Assembly: GCA_036768485.1 (NCBI GenBank)
Contig: JAVLUZ010000144.1
Coordinates: 938,620 to 1,002,619 of the forward strand
Reading direction: 5' to 3'
Length of the DNA stretch: 64,000 nucleotides
Source: Mermis nigrescens
Taxonomy: Eukaryota; Nematoda; Enoplea; Mermithida; Mermithidae
Part shown: piece by piece, positions 57,213-64,000 of the stretch
How positions within the stretch are numbered: position 1 is the first letter of the stretch
How the letters are laid out: each line of letters opens with the position of its first letter
Notes under the pieces: model-generated
The model's database searches: none
Told to the model about the DNA's origin: nothing
The model's input: only the letters and a program-made list of their open reading frames with translations
Position numbers and translations under genes: made by a program

Positions 57213-57620
57213 TTTTTTTTGTATTCGGCAAAGATTTTTTCCGATGTACAAATAATTTCTGGGACCGTCTTAAAAAAGGTCTGAAATTCGGAGAAATTTT
57301 CAGCGCTTCGCGCCGAAATGAATAATTGTGTGTTCTTTATATGTACCTCTATAATGGCAAAAATTGCATTTGAAATAGGAAAATGTCAAATTTTCCGACG
57401 CTTCGCGCCATTTTAAGACAATTCTTAGTGATTTTGCCCTCTGAAATCCAGAACTTAGCTAAAATACACTACCAAAGGTCGAACAACTCTGTTTTAATTA
57501 CACTAAAATCGCTACTGTGCCATATTATAGTACCAAAATTTGTGTGTACAAAATGTACAAAGACTTTTAGGGACCATCGTTTGTACATGTACAAACGGAC
57601 ATTGTACAAAAAAACAAACA
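57213..57620 (+). repeat. Repeat family P, copy 2
   Basis: Direct counterpart of 51030-51465, with the same ATTCGGCAAAGATTTT start and TTTGTACATGTACAAA palindrome at about 57580-57596. Confidence 0.75.
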
Positions 57621-58628
57621 CTGATTGTTCCGTACGTAAACTACTCTCTTTTGAAGTAAAACAATGATTTTAGAAGCGCCAAGAAAGTCAGTAAATGTCA
57701 TTAATGATTTCTATCCGGTGCGAAGCGCCGGAAAATTATGAAAAACTATAATAAAAAATGGCTAAATTCATCTAAAAAATTCACATTATTCTCTATCGCG
57801 TCCATCAATTTTTTGACGACCGAGGGCGGCCGCCAGGGTTGCAAAGTGCTCTTGTCAAAAAACCCCCCAATTTTAACCTCAAACTGCCTAGAAAACCCCC
57901 GACCAATGCTTAAACATAGGCGCAAAAAACATCAATCGCTAAAAATGCCTCCAACAGCCTCAAAAAACCTCCAAAATGGGGGGAACCACCAACTTGGCAA
58001 GCATAGGAAACCCCCCCCAACTTGGCAACCCTGGCGGCCACTCCGCCCCTCCAATTCCGCGCTTAGCAATGGCAGTGCCTATGTAAATTCTAGCGCAAGT
58101 AGGCTAAATAAATCAAGATGCGAGCAAAAATAACATTTTTCACACTTTCCTCATCGAGCTTTATCGATCGAAATCACAATATCGAGAAAAAGCAAAAAAA
58201 TCAATAATTTTGGGGTACAAACCATAGATGCCTAAGTGGAGTAAAAACCACGTTAATCCACAGTTGCTGAAAGAACTTTTGTTGAAAATTGTTCGAGTTT
58301 TCATTGATTTACGGCATTTTTTCGCCTTATGTTTCCAAGAAAATAACACATTTTTCCATTCTGAGGAAACGTGACCGATCTGCAAGGGGTCAGAAATTGA
58401 GCTTTTTGAGCCAAAACGACCACAAAACTCGTATAAGCGTTAAAATAGCGCTAAAACTATATTATTACACAGTTTATGGTCAGTTTAAAGCACTTTTGAA
58501 GAAAATTTTCAATTTACACCAATTTTCAGCCTTCACTTTGCCTCAATTACCCGAGAAACTTGTCCACTTTTCCATTCTGATGATCTTGACCCCGAACGCC
58601 CCCCCGTGCATGACCGGTCTAGACCCCC

Positions 58629-59044
58629 ATAGGTGCACAAGGTCAGGGTTGCTGTGGGGCGAAATCTCAAAAATCCAAAACAGTAAATTTAACGTTCACG
58701 ATTTTTTTGCTGTTTCAACGATCAAAATGGTCAAAATAGCACTTAAAACGGTTTTTCGTGGTAATATCACATTTTAAAGGCATTTTTAGTCCATTTAGAC
58801 TGCATTATATAACTTTTAACACTAAAAAATGCAAAAATTCATCAATTTAGATGGCTTTTTGAGTGAAAAGTACTCAAAAGTAATAATCTGGCGCGAAGCG
58901 TCGAAAAACTTTTGACGCTTTTACTGCTTTTGACCTCAAAAATAATGCGAAAAATGTTTCATAAGCTTAAAATCGCCAGACAGTATGTGTCCGGCTAACC
59001 CTTCAAGAGGGTAATACCCCTCACCCTCTATGTGCAGATATGCT
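58629..59044 (+). mobile_element. MITE-like repeat family H, copy 1
   Basis: Begins ATAGGTGCACAAGGTCAGGG and ends near TATGTGCAGATATGCT. Flanks AGACCCCC (58621-58628) and AGACCCCG (59045-59052) look like an 8-bp TSD. Shares most of its length with 59729-60145. Confidence 0.65.
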
Positions 59045-59094
59045 AGACCCCGACCACATATGGAAAAGATAAAAGAAAATTAGCTGTTTATTAC

Positions 59095-59531
59095 AGCAAC
59101 CTCTTTGCCCAGCGCCGTGACGAAAGCGGGCGGTCGAGCCATCGCGATTTGCGTCAACGCTCGGCGCGCCGCGGCACCCGCGTCGGCGTCGGGGGTCAAC
59201 GGCAGCGCCAGATGCTGCGACGCCGTCGTCACAGCAGACTGCGGCGTCGTCGTCGTCGCGGGAAATGATGACGTCATCGAAAGCGACGCCGTCGACGACG
59301 ATGACGTCATAAACGACGAGGGCGCCGCCGACGAAGGGGGCGGCGGCGCCCCGGTCGTCGGCTCGACGGCGCATAATTCCAGCAGCGCCAGCAGAACCTT
59401 GCTTATGTCCAAATAAGGCTGCCAGACTAGAAAGCCGCGACCGATTAAATCGATCGCGGCGCGTCGCAAGGCGGCGTAAGGAGGAAGCGAATAGCTGGGC
59501 GGCTGGAGCAAAAGTTCCAAAAGCGACTGAC
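59095..59531 (-). CDS. WDR7: WDR7 long exon with a low-complexity insert
   Basis: 437 bp, acceptor TTTTCAG (AG at 59533-59532). The donor is GTAATA at 59094 or, 6 bp earlier, GTTGCT; both keep the phase. Conserved blocks: LLLQPPSYSLPPYAALRRAA, IDLIGRGFLVWQPYLDISKV, then LPLTPDADAGAAARRAL and ARPPAFVTALGKEV. Between them about 50 residues of Thr/Ser/Ala/Pro (about 59365-59215) replace a much shorter linker. Base composition is strongly G/C-rich compared with the surrounding AT-rich introns. The two bases at its start complete a codon with the single base left by the exon at 62813-62607. Confidence 0.92.
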
Positions 59532-59728
59532 CTGAAAATTAGGCGCTCGCAATGAAAAAATAAAAATACAGTTGAACGTCGTTAACACTCGGATAATAGA
59601 CACTCTCGCTTAATGAACACATTTCTCTTCTCTTCGATCCTTGCCAAACTGCTATGCTTTATTACACTTAAAAACCCGCCTAATAAGCGACCGATTGACA
59701 ATAAACACGGCTACATAAGACTGTGGCT

Positions 59729-60145
59729 CATAGGTGCACAAGGTCAGGGTTGGCAGGGAGGGGGGTGAAATCCTGAAAATTCGAAACAGCAAATTTAACG
59801 TTCACGATTTTCTTGCTGTTTTAACGATCAAAATAGCCTATAAACGCGTATTTTCGTGGTATAGGTAATAAAACACTCTAAAGGCATTTTAGTCCATTAG
59901 GACTGCATTATATCACTTTTGACCCTAAAAATGCGAATATTTATCAATTTCGGGCGATTCTTTAGTAACAAACAAGTACTTAAAAGTACTAATCTGGCGA
60001 AAAGCGCCGCAAAAATTTTGACGTTTTTACTGTTTTTCCTCAAAATGATGCAAAAAACGTTCCGTTAGCACAAAATCGCCGGACAGTACCTGTCCGGCTG
60101 ACCCCTTCAAGGAGTAATACCACCTCCCTCCCATGTGCATGTATG
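59729..60145 (+). mobile_element. MITE-like repeat family H, copy 2
   Basis: Begins CATAGGTGCACAAGGTCAGG and ends CCCATGTGCATGTATG. Flanks CTGTGGCT / TTCTGGCT agree in 6 of 8 bases. Confidence 0.6.
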
Positions 60146-60149
60146 TTCT

Positions 60150-61300
60150 GGCTATATGACAACGTGCTAATGACCTCGGTTAGTAAACACTTGACTAGAA
60201 CACGTGATTGAAAGCGGCAGTTAATATCATTTTGGCATATAAATACCAGTTAATAAACACATCTTTTTTGGATATTAAGCACGCTATGAGCACAGTGAAG
60301 GTTAAGATTACTAATATTTGAAGGGATACCATAATGCTCAGCCATATTACATTTTTTACATATGTAACAGCGCTATGTGACATGCAGAAGTAAATAATTG
60401 TAAATTCGGTTAGTAAGCGCATCCGCTTAGTAAACAAGGAGCCCCTTTGGTCCTCTCAGGGTTTACATATTAACGGGGCTCGACTGTATAAAAATATGTA
60501 ATATGCCTACTAAAATATGCATATGTAGATAACCATGCGTGTACACGGTCAAGAGTTCAGGGAGTGGAGTAACCGAGTTTCGGAGATGGAGGGGTAGAGG
60601 TTAACGAGTGATGTGCTACCCATTCAATGTCAAATTTTAGTACTTAATTCAACGTATTTTGTTCTTCGTGAATATTTGTGGTTAAATTTTTAAGGAAACA
60701 ACATCAATAATGGCGACGGACGAAATGAAAATAACGGAAGAAAGTGCCTGGATGACTAAATTAAGCAGTTTACTGCTCGAAAAATAAGCAAGTAGATATA
60801 CTTGAAATTACACTTTTAGACGTCATTTGACGCCTTTTCATGGTTCCAGCGATCTGTTTTGGTCCGAAATGGCCTGAGGCGGGTATGCTGCTTATCAAAA
60901 GTAATGGCAAGGAGATACCCCATACCAACTCCGTATCCAGGATCTTATTTTAGGGGGGGGGCGCAAACTTTGAAGTCGGATATCTCGAAAACCATAAGGA
61001 GCTAGGCGAAAATAAAGGCATTTTGAACGTTTCTCGACAAGCTCTTTACAGTGGCAAAGAAAAAATGTTCATAAAAAATTCAAAAATTTCCACTTTATTT
61101 CGTAATCATATAACATAACCTAAGCAGAATATCGTTCATACTGTTTGCATAAGTGATTTCTCATCATTCAATTCAAGAACAACTTCCCAACTTTTGTTTT
61201 TGCACTCAATCATTGTATTTTGCAAACAAAAACAACAAAGAAAGTGAAAAATCGGACATTTGACATGATCCTATTTCTAGCTTAACTTTGAGCGTTTTTG
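60150..61300. other. WDR7 intron without recognised feature
   Basis: No long ORF or defined repeat seen, apart from a G-run near 60953-60961. Confidence 0.4.
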
Positions 61301-61314
61301 AGCGGTGTTAGACG

Positions 61315-61528
61315 CACATTTGGGCGTGGGGTATGCACCCCCCGAGAAAGCAAGATGCTCTCCAAATGATTTTGAAAGCTTTTATTTTCACAATTTTTTG
61401 ATGCTAATGGATAGCGCTCGATGAAACCGTTGAAAAATGGTGTTTTTCGTCATACCACCATTTTTAAGGCCATTTTTCGACCTTTGAAAAATCTTGCACC
61501 CCCAGAATTTTGGTGCTGCCCACGTATG
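61315..61528 (-). mobile_element. hAT-like MITE, family M, in a WDR7 intron
   Basis: Inverted copy from CACATTTGGGCGTGG to GCTGCCCACGTATG, perfect TSD GTTAGACG (61307-61314 / 61529-61536). Confidence 0.93.
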
Positions 61529-61836
61529 GTTAGACGGCAACCCGAAAATTAGGACGTTTTTATGATGCTATACTGAATTTTGCACCTTGCTTAAGATAGA
61601 AATGTAATGAATTCGATCTCGCGAATAATTATATCTAAAAAAAGATTTAAATATGTAGTAAATAGTAATTTTGATTTATCTAATAGGCGCGAAGCGCCAA
61701 AGTTTGAGCAATTTCACACTGGGGAACGTCAAAAATCTATACAGTTTTCATAGCTGAAAATTTCGAAAAGAAATTTTAGGGAAGGGAATTCTCTCTCCCG
61801 GATAAGGACCTGCCCCATACCCCAAGTGTGCATGTG

Positions 61837-61867
<31 letters not shown>

Positions 61868-61919
61868 TGTCAATAATCGAATAAAAATTCTATAGGATAG
61901 CCCAATAATACCATATCCA

Positions 61920-62240
61920 GACATGCACAGCATGGGAATTATGGGAAGGAGAGGGAGAAATTTTAAAGAGCGTTTTTGGCTCAAACTAAACGATATGCGT
62001 CAATAGCATCATTTTCGGCGTTTCTGACGATGTCTTTCCAGTGCTAAAAAACAAAAATTTTTCGAAAGATATCGAAAAATTCGAATCAATTGAATAAAAT
62101 ATCGCGAAAGCACCGAAAATTCGACACTCTTGAGCAATCAGATAGCCAAAAATGCTAAAGGATACCTTTTATACAATTCCTTCTTGGAAAATCGAGAATC
62201 CTTGGGATAGGGATGGAAAAATTTCTGATGGAGTGAAAAC
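61920..62240 (+). repeat. Repeat family G, copy in a WDR7 intron
   Basis: Begins CAGACATGCACAGCATGGGA. Its right end is interrupted by the MITE at 62241. A (TG)n stretch lies just left, at 61830-61870. Confidence 0.55.
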
Positions 62241-62506
62241 CATAGGTGGGCAGCATGGAAATTCTGGGGGGGGTGACGCAAGATTTTTCAAAGGTCAAAA
62301 AATGGCCTTAAAATTGTGGTATGGCGAAAAAACATCTTTTTTCAACATTTCCTATCGAGCACTATCCATTGGAATAAAAAATTGTGGAGAAAAGCAACAA
62401 AAATTTTCAAAAATTGAATTCTGGGGGAATATTTTGGTTTCTGGTGGGGAGGTATTTTGGTTTCTCGGGCGGGGTGCACACCCCGAACCCCACACGCCCA
62501 GGTGTG
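62241..62506 (+). mobile_element. hAT-like MITE, family M, in a WDR7 intron
   Basis: Starts CATAGGTGGGCAGC, ends GCCCAGGTGTG, TSD GTGAAAAC / GTGAGAAC (7 of 8). Confidence 0.9.
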
Positions 62507-62606
62507 GTGAGAACCTCAAACTCCCTGAGATCCTCACGTATGGAAAGGGATCTGACCATCCTTCACCTTACAGTAAGCCCCAAACCTATGTAACATGCAA
62601 GCTCAC

Positions 62607-62813
62607 TAGTGACTCTAGCCAGTTCATAATCGACATTGTTGAAACCCTCCAAGGGCGTTTCCACGCCGGTTTTTTGGCGAGGCGCGCCCTTGCCGACCCC
62701 CGAAATTAAGTCTTGCCCATATTCGGCGCCTATGACCCCCAGCAAAATTACGGCGGCTGCCTGATTGCGACGAGCTAATCTCTGACTCGGTTCATTAAAG
62801 ACGCTGGTCTTGT
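62607..62813 (-). CDS. WDR7: WDR7 exon
   Basis: 207 bp, acceptor GTCGCAG (AG at 62815-62814), donor GTGAGC (62606). Encodes the conserved RRNQAAAVILLGVIGAEYGQ block followed by a variable basic linker and EGFNNVDYELARVT. In WDR7 this block directly precedes the LLLQPPSYSLPP region, which is the next exon here. Phase: two bases in, one base out, consistent with 59531. Confidence 0.92.
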
Positions 62814-63033
62814 CTGCGACAATACCGAAATAAATTGCGAAACGTGCAAGTCTTGTGATTCGTTTTAACAAATTAAAATAATGTACAAGCCTAATTTTCA
62901 TGTAATAAAATATAATAAAAACAATATAATCTAATAACATATAAAGTAAATAATAGAATATAATAATTTCGGATGCATAACATAATTTTAGCATATCGAC
63001 ATCTCACTCAGGATACGTAAGATATACACTTAC

Positions 63034-63055
63034 CTTGCACAAACGCGAAGGGAAG
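63034..63055 (-). CDS. WDR7: Possible 22-bp WDR7 micro-exon
   Basis: A strong acceptor (TTTCGCAG, AG at 63057-63056) and a consensus donor (GTAAGT at 63033) bound 22 bp. They end in the phase needed by the exon at 62813, since 22 bp leave one base to join the two that begin that exon. There is no homology support for so few residues, so this is tentative. Confidence 0.4.
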
Positions 63056-63361
63056 CTGCGAAATCGGAAAATTAATCGAAATTTTTTTTAAGTGCATAAA
63101 GTTTAAAGTAAAGTGTAAAGTGTTTCAAATTGCTTTGCTAATGTTTTACTGAACCAAGGTTTATGGCGCAAGTCCTTCTGCACCCGAATGAAAACTCAGA
63201 AAATGAATAAAAATTGAAAAATTCGGAATAAAGGAAAAACTGAAGAACTTCGGACAAGCCAAAAACTAAATATATTCTCAAAGGCGAAAATTGTTCTGAA
63301 AAGTTGAAGTACGTACCATAGGTACTTAAAAATGTAAACATTACAACAAGACACTCATACA

Positions 63362-64000
63362 CAGGGCCGTAATTAAGGGGACGGCGGGGGGATGCGGCCG
63401 CCCCGTCGGCCGGAAAAAAATTTGAAAGGTAAAATCATGCACGAAAAGATGGAAAAATCGAATGTATTTATCGTAAGATCTTCAAATTTTCGACGGAAGA
63501 AAAATGTGAATTTTTTGGCCGTTTTTACGTGTATTCTGGGCAGTTTTTGGCCAAAAAATTGAAGGTGATTTACCCCCTAAAAATGTCAGGGATCCTAACC
63601 CCAAATTTCGAGCCATCACGAAAATCAGGATACTGCAGCATCCGATTCAAGAAATTTTAGTTGCATCTATCGAAATGTACACACACGGTAAGAAATCAGT
63701 AGAGTACGTATTATGTACGTACATATGAATGCAGGTGCGCGCGCAGGAATTTTTAAGAAGGGCGATCCGAAATTGATGACCCTATATTTCAAACTTTTCG
63801 AAAAAAAACTTTATTTTCTCTCAAAAAGCTATGAAAAATGACGTTTTTTGGCCGCACTTGAGCCTAAATTAACGAAAATAATTATTAAAATTGAGATTTT
63901 CCAATAAAAAGATGCCAATTTTCATATATTTTCTTACCTTTCGAAAATTATTTTTGGGCTAAGGGCAGGCGGCCGCCCCCGCCCTCTGCGTACGCCCACG
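63362..64000. repeat. G/C-ended repeat, probably a MITE, running to or past the window end
   Basis: CAGGGCCGTAATTAAGGGGA near 63362 and the GGCGGCCGCC...TCTGCGTACGCCC end near 63970-63998 look like related termini with GGCGGCCGC in both. No coding sequence. Confidence 0.45.

Overview
The window is eukaryotic and animal, most likely arthropod, genomic DNA; the species cannot be fixed from sequence alone. It is AT-rich and dominated by transposable elements. The one recognisable host gene is the 3' part of WDR7 (Rabconnectin-3 beta), on the minus strand with spliced exons between 63055 and 47809. Its introns are filled with small non-autonomous repeats.

Layout. 1-2989: parts of Helitron-like copies. 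2990-7560: a decayed Harbinger-type element with a broken transposase, holding a second TAA-duplicating element (4495-7396), which holds a third inverted-repeat element (5671-7236). 7762-44458: a nest in which most layers are proven by target-site duplications (TSDs). An ordinary hAT-like MITE (7762-44458) is split by a hAT-like element (7845-44050). That is split by a very long minus-strand Gypsy LTR retrotransposon (8527-41455). The Gypsy is split by a Helitron-like copy in its RT/RNase H region (17207-21074), by a MITE (12584-12834), and by a Polinton/Maverick in its 5' LTR (26320-40521). The Polinton is split by a second Helitron-like copy (31490-35322) and a MITE (30721-30977). Removing each insert restores the reading frame or sequence beneath it. 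44459-64000: WDR7 and intronic or flanking repeats.

The Polinton is the main find. It carries a truncated protein-primed DNA polymerase B, a retrovirus-type integrase with a chromodomain, a packaging ATPase, an adenain-type protease, major and minor capsid proteins, and three small virion-type proteins. It also carries an intact 171-residue gene that is clearly a TATA-binding protein (TBP) homologue with all four DNA-intercalating phenylalanines. Nine of its eleven genes have the same TATAAATA box 23-45 bp upstream of the start codon. In all five boxed virion/packaging genes the next base is C; in the four boxed non-virion genes it is A or G. This suggests an element-encoded transcription initiation system with two promoter classes. 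That is a hypothesis built from the sequence.

The Gypsy element is also unusual. It has about 4 kb of extra minus-strand coding sequence downstream of integrase that I cannot identify and that does not look like envelope.

At least fourteen copies or fragments of one hAT-like MITE family lie across the window, many with clear 8-bp TSDs. Several other repeat families recur in the WDR7 introns.
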